A DNA stretch of 35,107 nt, from NCBI GenBank assembly GCA_020201045.1, contig JAIVHP010000289.1:1-35107 (forward strand), read 5' to 3'. The notes below the pieces were generated by a model that was not told where the DNA came from, did no database searches, and worked only from the letters and a program-made list of their open reading frames with translations. The DNA comes from Flavobacteriales bacterium (GTDB lineage: Bacteria > Bacteroidota > Bacteroidia > Flavobacteriales_D > Cryomorphaceae). Of the stretch, positions 7,569 to 16,162 are shown piece by piece. The position numbers were made by a program, and so were the translations under genes. Each line of letters begins with the position of its first letter. Positions within the stretch are counted from its first letter, which is position 1.

Positions 7569-8169
7569 AATTATTCGTTTCCCGTTTTTTCAAATTTAAT
7601 CATTTACTGCTTATGTGATGTCAGTAGAATGTTCAATGAGATAGGCTTAATGGATGCAGTACCACATGAATTAAGAATACCAGGAACAACAACGTCTATT
7701 TTCGGGAATTATAAAACAATATTCGCATCGGTAATATTTCAGTCCTACTTCTTCCCGAATCGCTTCAACTTTAAAATCTAACATATAACATAATCACTAA
7801 TCTATTGATGTTGATGCAGTAGCATTTCGCGAAATCCCGAACTCGTTTCGGGACTCTCGTTCCCATCTGTCCTTCGGCGGAGTTCAAGCATCTGCCAATC
7901 GGCGAAGCACAAGCGTCAATGCTATTTTATTAAATGATTTACGCAGATACTAGGACTCCGCCGCATGGCGGAGGAGCTCAAGCGTCTGCGCTATTTTTTT
8001 GCGTACAGGTATCATATAACTAAAAGGCTATCACATAACTTAACTGCTAACTTATTGATTTTTAATCAACAGCGCATTTCGGTGTTCCGGCCAAATCCAT
8101 CAGGTTTATTTATTGTTTTTGTTAAAGTGCCTTTACCCAAATGCGGCAGGGTTTGAGATTTGCTCAGTA
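7569..8169. other. 600-bp intergenic region with palindromic and dispersed repeats
   Basis: No convincing gene. It contains hairpins (cccgaactcgtttcggg near 7835, ctccgccgcatggcggag near 7955) and elements also found in the 22.9-23.5 kb island: TGATTTACGCAGATACT at 7935-7951 and TATCATATAACTAAA near 8010. The plus-strand ORFs at 7965-8344 lie in repeat or antisense DNA and look like chance. Confidence 0.55.
7935..8024. repeat. dispersed repeat copy: TGATTTACGCAGATACT plus hairpin plus TATCATATAACTAAA
   Basis: The 17-mer TGATTTACGCAGATACT is followed by the hairpin CTCCGCCGCATGGCGGAG, the phrase GCTCAAGCGTCTGCGCT, a T-run, and TATCATATAACTAAA. The 17-mer recurs exactly at 23138-23154 and with one mismatch at 22994-23010, both followed by a different GC-rich palindrome, and TATCATATAACTAAA recurs near 23106. 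Confidence 0.6.
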
Positions 8170-8745
8170 TTATCCAATGCAAAGGGGAAAGTGCAGGTGT
8201 GGCGGCCAGTCTACGTTCTCGTGCCGCTCGCCCAGTTTTGCAAAGGTTTCGCCGCAGCGCAACACCGTTCCCACTTCCAGGCCCTCCAACGACTCTTTGC
8301 TCAAATGCCCGTACAGCGAATACAGGGTGATATTTCCAAAATAGTGCTTTAAAATAATGGTGGGGCCGTAATCGCCGTGGGTGTCGTTGTCGGCAAAACT
8401 GTGTACTGTGCCCGGTATCGGCGCTTGAACCGGAGTTTGTGCCGGCATCCAGAAATCTACCCCGAGGTGTATAGACCGACTCTCTTCCCCGTCCTTAAAG
8501 TGGGCGCTCCTTTTGTAAATGGCGCGCTTTTCGCCGTAACCGCCAACGGCGCACTTGGCTCCGGTAGACTTTATGGTCTTTTGCACGTAGTTGTTCAGCT
8601 CGTCGTATGACTTCGCCGTCTTTTTAGCCAATTCGGGATTGGACTGCGAAAGGTCGATTTTTACAAAGTCGCCCGGCTCCAAATCTGCTCCAATGGGAAG
8701 AACCGTTTTAAGGGTGAATTTTTCCCCGAATATATTCAGTCTCAT
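8170..8745 (-). CDS. M23-type peptidoglycan endopeptidase, C-terminus probably truncated
   Basis: A 191-aa LytM/M23-type protein. Visible metal-site motifs are HLGVDFWMP (the HxxxD motif, about residues 93-97) and PPHLHF (the HxH motif) near residue 183, with the GYGEKR and YGHLS segments typical of Bacteroidetes members. Such enzymes cut peptide cross-links of the cell wall. The frame stops only five residues after HLHF (PLCIG), whereas relatives as I recall them continue for several dozen residues (HFQ...GDYPGV...). A 3' deletion or frameshift is therefore likely; none of the other frames downstream restores a match I recognise. Its ATG overlaps the stop of the OmpA-like gene by 4 nt, making it the last gene of the T9SS-cargo operon. 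No signal peptide is evident. Confidence 0.72.
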   Translation of the reverse strand: MRLNIFGEKFTLKTVLPIGADLEPGDFVKIDLSQSNPELAKKTAKSYDELNNYVQKTIKSTGAKCAVGGYGEKRAIYKRSAHFKDGEESRSIHLGVDFWMPAQTPVQAPIPGTVHSFADNDTHGDYGPTIILKHYFGNITLYSLYGHLSKESLEGLEVGTVLRCGETFAKLGERHENVDWPPHLHFPLCIG

Positions 8746-10839
8746 CTATTCTCCTTGATCTCGTAGGTGATGTTTAGTTCTCTCTTTTCGGCTGCAAAAT
8801 TGCCAAAAATGGCGATGATGGCATTCCGTTTTCCCGATTGATTTCCGGGGTGGAGTTTTCCTTCAATGGCCGATTGGTCGGCGCCAAAAGGCGGGGCAGC
8901 TGAGCCGATGGTGATTACTTCTCGGTCGTATACCAGCGAGTCGACGATAAGATTCTCGCTTCCGCTAAACACGAAGGAAAAGGCGAGGGTGTCTGTTGCC
9001 GAAACGTCGCCCAGGTCTTCAATTTCAGAGGTGAACCGCATTTCGGCTGTGGCCGTATCTTCCGGTGCGCGCTGTACGGATACAATTTCGATCTTTCGCT
9101 CCAGGGCTGCCGATATTCCGTAAACGGCATCGGCTTCGTTGGGGTTGTCGGTAACGACATTGCTCGCCGTGTATTCCCCAAAGGGTATCGCGTTTAGCAA
9201 TAATTCGCCTCCGTTTTCGGCGGTGTTTTCCAAATAGGGAAGCAGCGCTCCGCGATCGTACTTGCGCAGGTAATTCTCCAGCGACGAAATTCGCCTCGAA
9301 GTGAGGTGAACATTGTAGTCGGTTTTGGCAAGCGGACTGGCAAATGTCCATGGCTTCTTCGGCCTGATCGCCCTGCGATACTTCGAGTCCTTCGCGGTAT
9401 TCGCGCTGGTACTCGGGCAAAAGATCCAGGTAGGCGTAGTAGGTTTCCAGATAGGTTTTGTCGGTTTCGTCATTTCGCGTTCGCGGGTCGGGTTCGTCGT
9501 TGTGGAAGTAGAGCACAACGGGCAGGTAAGTGTTGAGGTCTTCGAGGTTGGTGATTTCCGGAATGTCGTCGTCGATATCTTCGGGAGTCTGCTCAAAGCG
9601 CCAAATATCGTTGCAGCACCCCGCCGCACCAATTACCTGGTTTCCCAGTCGGTTGGTGGTGATAGTCCCCTTCGATAGCGCGTCGTTGAAGCTCCAGTAC
9701 AAGTCGTTTGCCGGCGAATTATAGGGCAGCTTCAGGTTTTCGGGTACCGAAAATTGCTTTTCGTCTTCTACTGCCTTAAACAAATCAAAACCGCCAAACC
9801 CGTGGTGCCAGTCAGAAGCGAAAACCAACTCTTCTTCGCGCGCATTCCAGAAGGGGGTGATTTCAGACCCTGGGCTATTGATGCGTTCACCGGCATTTAC
9901 AGGCTCGCGGTCTTCGCCGGAAAGGGGCAAATACCAAAGGTCTTCGCGGCCCATGCCACCGCTGCGGTTACTGCTAAAGAACAGCACGTCTTCGCCGCCT
10001 ATTTTACCGAATGCCGGGTGCGAATACCACGCCGAGTCGGGCGTATGTGGAAGGGTCAATTTCCGTTTTCCGTCCAGTGAAACTTCTATGTTGCGCTGTC
10101 CGTTTTTTTCGACAACCAGTGCTGTAAGCGTGCTATCTTCAGACAGGGCAATGCCCGAAGCACCGGCCCACGAAGCTGGTGCATTTCGCACATTGGCCAT
10201 TGCTGTATCGGCCAGAAACAGGCGCGGGCGGTATTCCGACTCTTCGGATGTTACCCTGCCTTTATCGTCGTATTCCCCGCGAAGGGATGTGAAAATCAAT
10301 TGACCGTCGGCGGTAAAAATCCCGGCAAACTCGCTGTTGTCGGTGTTTATCGGGTCGGGCAGTTTATCGAGTTCAAACGGTGCCCCAGCTTCCATCCACA
10401 ATTTGGCCAGGTCGCAGCTTCGGGTAGATTGTACGGCCTTTTGGTACCAATACGATTCGGGCTGGTCTTTGTACTGCTCGCGCACCCGCCGCCATATTTG
10501 TTTCGCGCGGGTGTAATTGCCCGATTGCTGATACATGGTGGCCAGCCATGCGCCGCTTTCGGGAAAAAGTTTGCCCCGCTCTTTTCGGTACACTTTCCAG
10601 TAATAGTAAGCCGACTTGCTGTAGTAGTGGTTTTCGCGCAGTGCTTCGGCGTATTTGAAGTTTACCAGTCCTTTTGTGCTGTCTATTTCCATGGCCTTGC
10701 CGTAATAGCGCAAGGCACCGTAGGGATCGTTGTCTTCCATGGCCCGGTCTCCCAGCAAAATCCAGTCCTGAAGGCGCTGCCCAAAGATATCTCCCGAAAG
10801 GGAAAGGGCTATAAGAACGATGGAAAGACGCAGTATCAT
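8742..10839 (-). pseudogene. TPR-WD40-OmpA-like outer-membrane protein, internal deletion and frameshift
   Basis: The first frame (10839 to about 9345) has a signal peptide (MILRLSIVLIALSLSGDIFGQ), TPR-like helices at about residues 25-140 and WD40/PD40-like beta-propeller blades at about 165-430 (FTADGQLIFTSLRGE, DVLFFSSNRSGGMGREDLW, EELVFASDWHHGFGGFDLF). After GDQAEEAMDI the sense passes to the frame ending at 8742: FASPLAKTDYNVHLTSRRISSLENYL, the second half of an OmpA-like peptidoglycan-binding domain. Intact relatives as I recall them have roughly 40-50 more residues between these points, so a segment is missing together with a frame change at about 9340-9350. Such proteins are usually encoded beside PorP/SprF proteins and T9SS cargo and may anchor or present the cargo. 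Its start overlaps the porP-like stop by 4 nt. True decay versus assembly loss is unresolved. Confidence 0.75.
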
Positions 10840-11843
10840 AGGTAAACCGGACAGTATTTATGCTTGAAACTTTTATTGCGTTCGGATTCGCCAAAAAGGT
10901 ATTGCAGGGAAAATTCAAGTCCGCCCTGATTTCGGCTCGCCCTTACCAGGTCGCTCACATTGATGTCGTAGCTGGCGGCAAATCGCCACTGATCCACTTC
11001 AAAGCCCACCATGGCTATGCCGCTATCGTTAAACCGGCCGAAGTATCCGGCAAAAACACTTCGGTAAAGGCTGCGCTCGTCGAGCAGGGTATAACGCACT
11101 GCCGTTCCCAATATGGTCTCGCCAAACGTGGCCTGATCCATATACCGGAAAGCGGGCATCACGTCAAAATCTTCGTTTATTTTCCAGTCGGCGGTAACGT
11201 AAAAAGAGCTCCGCAGCGGCAAATTTATACCGGTATCGTTAAAGAAAGATTGGTCGGCTCCGTTTAGGTTGTGTAAGGCTATTCCACCGGTTACGCTCTT
11301 TCCCGCCGTTTTGGTGTAGGTGTACGATGCGCCGATGTTTAAATTGAAAAACAAGCGGCTGTTTCGCCGAAGGTTTTCGCCCGCGGGCAAATTGGGATCG
11401 TAGGCCACGCCATTGTACTGGTTATTGAAGGATAGCGCGCTCTCGTCTATGCTGATCTGGGTAAACCCTGTTTGCAATCCACCCTGAACGCGGTGCATTC
11501 CATCGTCCGTAAGCTTGTAACGGTAAGAGGCTCCAACGAGAAACGAGAACGTATTGAACCGCGAATCTCCCGCGCGATCGTTCATTATGGAAGCGCCCAC
11601 AGCAATGTCTTCGGGGAGAAAGTCAAACTTCCCGTCGCCCATTAAAGCAAACGTGCTGTAGGGCTGCGACACGCTCCGCCATTGGGTTTTTTGATTGGCG
11701 TTTAAACGGTACTGAGATGGGGTATTTCCGATTTCTGCCGGACTCAATGTTTGGGGCGAAAAGAAAAACTGCGAAAAGTGTATGTCCTGCGCATTGGCTG
11801 AAACGCCGATCAGTAAAATCCATATCGTCAGGAACTTCTTCAT
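10836..11843 (-). CDS. PorP/SprF family type IX secretion outer-membrane protein
   Basis: A 335-aa protein with signal peptide MKKFLTIWILLIGVSANAQ and the family's opening QDIHFSQFFFSPQTLSPAEIG, followed by alternating strands typical of a beta-barrel (YRLNANQKTQWRSVSQPYSTFALMGD, ASYRYKL, FGRFNDSGIAMVGFEVDQWRFAASYDINVSDL) and a late GGLEFSLQYLF barrel-like strand. PorP/SprF proteins sit in the outer membrane and help T9SS cargo with type B C-terminal domains reach or stay at the surface. The gene overlaps the cargo gene upstream and the OmpA-like gene downstream by 4 nt each, so the three are translationally coupled. Family assignment is firm; it is probably a dedicated partner of the adjacent cargo rather than the general PorP of the organism. 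Confidence 0.92.
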   Translation of the reverse strand: MKKFLTIWILLIGVSANAQDIHFSQFFFSPQTLSPAEIGNTPSQYRLNANQKTQWRSVSQPYSTFALMGDGKFDFLPEDIAVGASIMNDRAGDSRFNTFSFLVGASYRYKLTDDGMHRVQGGLQTGFTQISIDESALSFNNQYNGVAYDPNLPAGENLRRNSRLFFNLNIGASYTYTKTAGKSVTGGIALHNLNGADQSFFNDTGINLPLRSSFYVTADWKINEDFDVMPAFRYMDQATFGETILGTAVRYTLLDERSLYRSVFAGYFGRFNDSGIAMVGFEVDQWRFAASYDINVSDLVRASRNQGGLEFSLQYLFGESERNKSFKHKYCPVYL

Positions 11844-14800
11844 CTAACCAGGGTCACATTCCCTTTTTTGAAATAGGTTTGACCGTCGCCGCAGCGCACA
11901 TCCAGGTGGTACACAAATACCGCCGGCTCTGCGAGGTTATTCTTGTAGGTTCCGTCCCAGCCTTCCGACTGATCGGTGGTTTCAAATACTTTCTCTCCCC
12001 ATCGGTTAAAAACCGAAAAATTCATGTCTGTGATATTTCCACCGCGAACCAAAAGCAGGTCGTTTTCCCCGTCGCTATTGGGCGTAAAGGTATTTGGCAC
12101 AAAGATGTTGGGCTCTCCGCACACGTCTTCGTAAACGAAAATGGTAACCGAATCTACGCGCGAGCAGATGCCAATATCGCCAATATCCGAAATGGTAACC
12201 AGGTAGGTAATCGTTTCCGGTGGGGTAGAAGTGGGGGAGTCTCCAAAACTAACGTCGAGGTAGGTAGGCGGCTCCCACTGATAGGTGTATTCGTCGTTTT
12301 CGGGTAGTGCCTGGAGCTGGCTCGATTCGCCAACGGTAATATTTTGCGGGTCGGCCGTGGCATCTATATTTTCAAGGCCGAGCGGAGATGTAAACACGGT
12401 AACTTCATTTGCCACTTCGCAGCCTTCTGGGGTGGTGCTCACCACGTCGAAGGTGGTTACTTCGGTAACTACAGCGTGCGCAACAGCACTTCCCTGTCCG
12501 GAGACAATTAAATCGGCGGGCTCCCATTGATGGGTGAGTTGGCTTCCGGGAAAATCGTTCGACACCACGAGCATAGCTGTATCTCCGGCGCAGATATACT
12601 GGTCGGCAGAAACGCTGGTTCCGGCCGATAGCAGGCTTACCCCAACGCTGTCTTCGATGGTGCAGATGTCGTTGTTTACCAGTGCGTAGTAAACGGTGTA
12701 GGTGTCTGGAAGTACGGTAATGCTGCTGTCGCCGGGTTCATTGAGTACAGTGGTGAAATCGGGGTCGGTAGACCAGATAAAATTCTCTGCCGTTCCCGAA
12801 CTGTTGGCAATGAGATCGAGTTCTTCGTTGGCGCAGATCAGGGTGTCGCCGGGCACCTGCAATTCAATATCGTACGCGACTAAATCTGCGCTTAGCGATG
12901 CTTCGCAATCGGAGCCTTGTGGTGCTATTCCCGGTGCAGTTGCCACGAGAGATGCGCTTAATTCAACGGGGTTTGTCAGGTCTACGAGTACGGTATTTGT
13001 TCCCTGCCCCGAGATAATCTGATCTTCGGGTGTCCATAGAATATCAGAAATCTCGTAACCGGAAATTACGGATGCAGAAACTTCGATCTCAGAAATATTG
13101 CAGAGGGTGGTATCGCCGATACTCAGCTCGGGTTTAGGTGCCGGGTAAAGGTCTATCTCGTAGGTTTTATCGCAAAATCCATTCGAAATGGAAAGGAAAA
13201 TGGAGGTGACCACTTCCGTGGGATATACGAGCACCGAATCGGTTGGGCCTGCGGAAATTATATTTGAAAAATTCGAGTCGGTTGCCCATTGCCAGTTGGT
13301 TACGGTGCCGTTGTGGGATACGCTGATTTCGGCGGTATCGGTTTCGCACGATTGCCAAAACGGCGGAACATCGGCAAATAGGGTGGGGAATACTTCTACA
13401 TCTTTCACAATGGTGTCGGAGATGTTGCAGGAATTGGGGTCGGATACGATAAGGGTAACTTCGTAGTTTCCCGGCGCAAGAAGCACCGTGGGATTCGTTT
13501 CGGTAGATTCCTGCCCATCGGAGAAAAGCCACTGATACGTCGGGTCGCTACCAGAATATGTGCTGCTCGTATTCTCAAGCTCCACCGAGTCGGGAAAACA
13601 AACCGGACTCACTTCAAAATCGGCGAGAACTAAAGGAAGGTCGAAATCAATTTTGGCTACGCCCAGGTTGCAGTTTGTGCTGTTGTTGGTGGGGCTGTGT
13701 GCATTTTCCGGCTCAATGGGGAAATCGTCGTTGCTTCCGCAACCGGCACAAACGGCCTGGTAAATTTTACCGGCCCGGTCGAATCTGCTCGTTCCGCCAT
13801 CTACGTGCTCCGTGCTTATGTTCCCGCCAAAAAAAGATGCGTAGGTGATGTCGTTGGCATCTCCATCGAGCACCAGAAAGTAAAAGTCGCTGCCATCGGT
13901 GGTGGGTTGCAGGGCATCGTCAGACACATCCAATCCATTGGTGTTGCCCTGATCGTTTACTGTTCCACCCCATCCCGAAAGGTAAATGCGGTTGCAAATA
14001 TCTACTGAAAAAGCCGTTGGCGACAAGTTGGGTACCCCCACAGTAGAACCGAAAACGGTAGACCAAATCCGGCCAGATAAATCGGTGTTAAAGTTTGCCA
14101 CGAGCATTCCGGTTCCGGGGTTGGCATAATCTGCATTCTCGATCAAGGTGGTTCCGGTAGCTTCGGTTTGCCCGAATATATGTGGATTTCCAAACCCGTC
14201 GCGCTCCACAAAATAAATTTGATCGTAGGCCGACGTGCCGTAATAGGTAGCGGCTTCCAGCGTTTCTAATTCCGCATTAAAAGTGGCGATCATACCATCG
14301 GCTGCACCGCCTGCAAAGCTGGGTTGAAACGCATCGGGTGTTGTGGGAATTCCGCTCGATGTGGTTCCACCCCCGGTGGTAATGATTCCATCTTCGTCGA
14401 TGTGGATGCTGTAGAATGCATCGGCTCCGGCGCCCCCGAAAAATGATGCGTGCAGCAATTGGCTCATCGATGGATTCATCACAAAAAGTACGGCTTCCTG
14501 TCCGCTGTTTAACTCGGTTTGGTAGCCATTTTCTACCATCGGAAAATCGACCGAAAAAGTCGTTGTGCCAACGACAATATTTCCGTCGGGGTTAATTTCT
14601 ATCTCGCCCCGAACTTCGTCGGCGTAGTTGTATTTCAGGCTTCCGTTGGTGTTGGTTCCGTCGTTTTCTTCTCCGCCTATATAGGTCGATCCCAGCAAAT
14701 CGCTTCCATCACTGTTTAAGGCCGAAACTACAATATCTGCCCCTTCGGAGTAGAATACGCCAATTCCGCCCAATACGGTGGACTCACCCCCCAAAAACTC

Positions 14801-15718
14801 CGTTTGGTAGGCGTTATCGGTGGTCGGGTAATCGGCAGAACCGGTTGTTCCAAAAACGTAAAGGTTTCCCGGTGAATCGACCACAATACTGTGCGGGAGT
14901 TCATCGCCGCCGCCGCCAATGTAAGTGCTGTATTCGAGCGCGGTTCCGTCGAGTGAAAACTTTGAAATGGCAATGTCTGTTCCGGCAAGTGCTCCGGCTC
15001 CTTCACCTCCGCCCCAGGGGGAGCGGTCGTAGGTGCCCAATTCAAAGGTAACCGTGTTTTTATCTACTTTGTATGAACAGGATACGGGCTTGAGTTGTCC
15101 CTGATAATACTGATAGGCAAAAGGTTTAGATTCCAGTACTTCGCCTACATTCGTTTTGAGCAATAGCTGTCCTTTGTCGGTGAGTCGCGGTTTTACGCCA
15201 TCATAGGCTATTTCTATTGCGCTGGCATCTGCAAAAGGCGCCAAAATAAAGTCGTATTTCAGCGCTCCCTTGCGGTATATTTTTAGGTCTATGCCCGGGT
15301 ATATTTCGCTTTGGCGAACTTCCGAAAAAGCCGATGCTCCGCCCGCCCATCGATCGGGATCATCGCCGAGAAAAAAATTGTAGTGCTCCCTGCGCATATC
15401 GCTTCCGGCGAAAGCCGCGCCTTTTTGCGCACCGATAAATTTCATTCGGTAGGCGTGGCAATCAAGTTTACGCGGCGGTTCTATTGGGTTTTCGCTTCCG
15501 CTGTGGGCTGCAAAAACGCGGTCGGTGGTTTCGGTATCGAATAAATTGAAGAGAAGCGCATTATTTTCTACATAAAGTTGCCCTCCGGGAATCAGGGTGC
15601 GGAATTCCACCACTCCGGGCCACTGCCCTTTGTTTTCGATAAACGGCTCTTGCGCAGCGGCTTTGCCAAAGCCCAGAACGCAGATAAGCAAAACAATATG
15701 GATAAAATTTCGTTGCAT
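11840..15718 (-). CDS. large secreted T9SS cargo: SBBP/DUF7948 head, PKD, gliding-motility C-terminal domain
   Basis: I start at 15718 (MQRNFIHIVLLICVLGFGKAAAQ), giving 1292 aa with a clean signal peptide; the 120 residues the track puts before it are non-coding antisense to the divergent gene. Order: an N-terminal ENKGQWP domain (DUF7948-type) to about residue 240, SBBP-like beta-propeller repeats (STYIGGGGDELPHSIVVD, STYIGGEENDGTNT, ASFFGGAGADAFYSIHID) to about 700, a PKD domain (YQWLFSDGQESTETNPTVLLAPGNYEVTLIV), several Ig/PKD-like Cys-containing modules, and the last 90 residues a gliding-motility-associated domain (FVPNTFTPNSDGENDLL, FNRWGEKVFET, GWDGTYKNNLAEPAVFVYHL). The end domain is the type B signal for export by T9SS. 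It probably makes a repeat-rich surface adhesin or scaffold. First gene of an operon with PorP/SprF, OmpA-like and M23 genes. Confidence 0.92.
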   Translation of the reverse strand: MQRNFIHIVLLICVLGFGKAAAQEPFIENKGQWPGVVEFRTLIPGGQLYVENNALLFNLFDTETTDRVFAAHSGSENPIEPPRKLDCHAYRMKFIGAQKGAAFAGSDMRREHYNFFLGDDPDRWAGGASAFSEVRQSEIYPGIDLKIYRKGALKYDFILAPFADASAIEIAYDGVKPRLTDKGQLLLKTNVGEVLESKPFAYQYYQGQLKPVSCSYKVDKNTVTFELGTYDRSPWGGGEGAGALAGTDIAISKFSLDGTALEYSTYIGGGGDELPHSIVVDSPGNLYVFGTTGSADYPTTDNAYQTEFLGGESTVLGGIGVFYSEGADIVVSALNSDGSDLLGSTYIGGEENDGTNTNGSLKYNYADEVRGEIEINPDGNIVVGTTTFSVDFPMVENGYQTELNSGQEAVLFVMNPSMSQLLHASFFGGAGADAFYSIHIDEDGIITTGGGTTSSGIPTTPDAFQPSFAGGAADGMIATFNAELETLEAATYYGTSAYDQIYFVERDGFGNPHIFGQTEATGTTLIENADYANPGTGMLVANFNTDLSGRIWSTVFGSTVGVPNLSPTAFSVDICNRIYLSGWGGTVNDQGNTNGLDVSDDALQPTTDGSDFYFLVLDGDANDITYASFFGGNISTEHVDGGTSRFDRAGKIYQAVCAGCGSNDDFPIEPENAHSPTNNSTNCNLGVAKIDFDLPLVLADFEVSPVCFPDSVELENTSSTYSGSDPTYQWLFSDGQESTETNPTVLLAPGNYEVTLIVSDPNSCNISDTIVKDVEVFPTLFADVPPFWQSCETDTAEISVSHNGTVTNWQWATDSNFSNIISAGPTDSVLVYPTEVVTSIFLSISNGFCDKTYEIDLYPAPKPELSIGDTTLCNISEIEVSASVISGYEISDILWTPEDQIISGQGTNTVLVDLTNPVELSASLVATAPGIAPQGSDCEASLSADLVAYDIELQVPGDTLICANEELDLIANSSGTAENFIWSTDPDFTTVLNEPGDSSITVLPDTYTVYYALVNNDICTIEDSVGVSLLSAGTSVSADQYICAGDTAMLVVSNDFPGSQLTHQWEPADLIVSGQGSAVAHAVVTEVTTFDVVSTTPEGCEVANEVTVFTSPLGLENIDATADPQNITVGESSQLQALPENDEYTYQWEPPTYLDVSFGDSPTSTPPETITYLVTISDIGDIGICSRVDSVTIFVYEDVCGEPNIFVPNTFTPNSDGENDLLLVRGGNITDMNFSVFNRWGEKVFETTDQSEGWDGTYKNNLAEPAVFVYHLDVRCGDGQTYFKKGNVTLVR

Positions 15719-15846
15719 GGATTGAATTGCGGGTGGGAAAAATACGAAAAATGCTACGAAATTCTGATGCGCCGCGATGAATATGTGCGCGATGCAATAA
15801 AGCGTTATCAGGCGCGGCGATCTAAAGAAAGGAGCGGCGGAGCCCA

Positions 15847-15859
15847 CTCGCGTCGCGAG
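15847..15859. promoter_or_regulatory. 13-bp perfect palindrome between divergent genes
   Basis: CTCGCGTCGCGAG lies in the 186-bp space between the T9SS cargo gene (minus) and the small membrane protein gene (plus), inside a longer GC-rich stretch (ggagcc...ggctc). Its place suits an operator for divergent promoters, but it may be only a repeat-type hairpin. If the membrane protein starts further upstream, the palindrome would be coding. Confidence 0.3.
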
Positions 15860-15904
15860 CCGCGAAGAGCCACCCCACGAGATCGCGCAGCCGGGTATGC
15901 CGAT

Positions 15905-16153
15905 ATGCGCTTTCGCGATTTTGAGAATTCTCCCATTTACAAAACAGCCGTTGTTGTGAATTCTTACATCGACTATCTTTTTCTCTCTCTGGGGATTATC
16001 ATGATTATTTCGCCCATCTACGGATATATAAGTCAGATTGGAAAAGACCTTCCACCCGAAAAGCAGAACGAGTTCCAACTCTTGCCTATCTTTATCGGCT
16101 CATTCTTTTTAATAGGGGTGTGGTATTTCTTATTTAAAAACAAAGAAGCTTAA
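15905..16153 (+). CDS. small membrane protein with two transmembrane helices
   Basis: I choose the Met at 15905 (MRFRDFENSPIYKTAVVVNSYIDYL...), giving 82 aa, because the longer track ORF upstream is Arg/Gly-rich, overlaps the divergent gene's 5' end and does not look like protein; a Met at 15764 is a possible alternative. There are two hydrophobic helices, about residues 11-38 (AVVVNSYIDYLFLSLGIIMIISPIYGY) and 59-77 (LLPIFIGSFFLIGVWYFLF), joined by a charged loop (DLPPEKQNEF). Function unknown. It ends 9 bp before the S46 peptidase gene on the same strand, so the two may be co-transcribed. Confidence 0.6.
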   Translation: MRFRDFENSPIYKTAVVVNSYIDYLFLSLGIIMIISPIYGYISQIGKDLPPEKQNEFQLLPIFIGSFFLIGVWYFLFKNKEA

Positions 16154-16162
16154 CTTTTTCAA

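Noticed and set aside
7965-8610. Plus-strand ORFs of 63-79 aa
   Set aside because: They lie in repeats or antisense to the M23 gene and have no domain-like composition.
15578-15904. N-terminal extension of the small membrane-protein ORF
   Set aside because: It is antisense to the cargo gene's 5' end and Arg/Gly-rich; the Met at 15905 begins a normal membrane protein, although a start at 15764 cannot be excluded.
15719-16078. N-terminal extension of the T9SS cargo ORF
   Set aside because: The extension is antisense to the divergent membrane-protein gene; a proper signal peptide begins at 15718.
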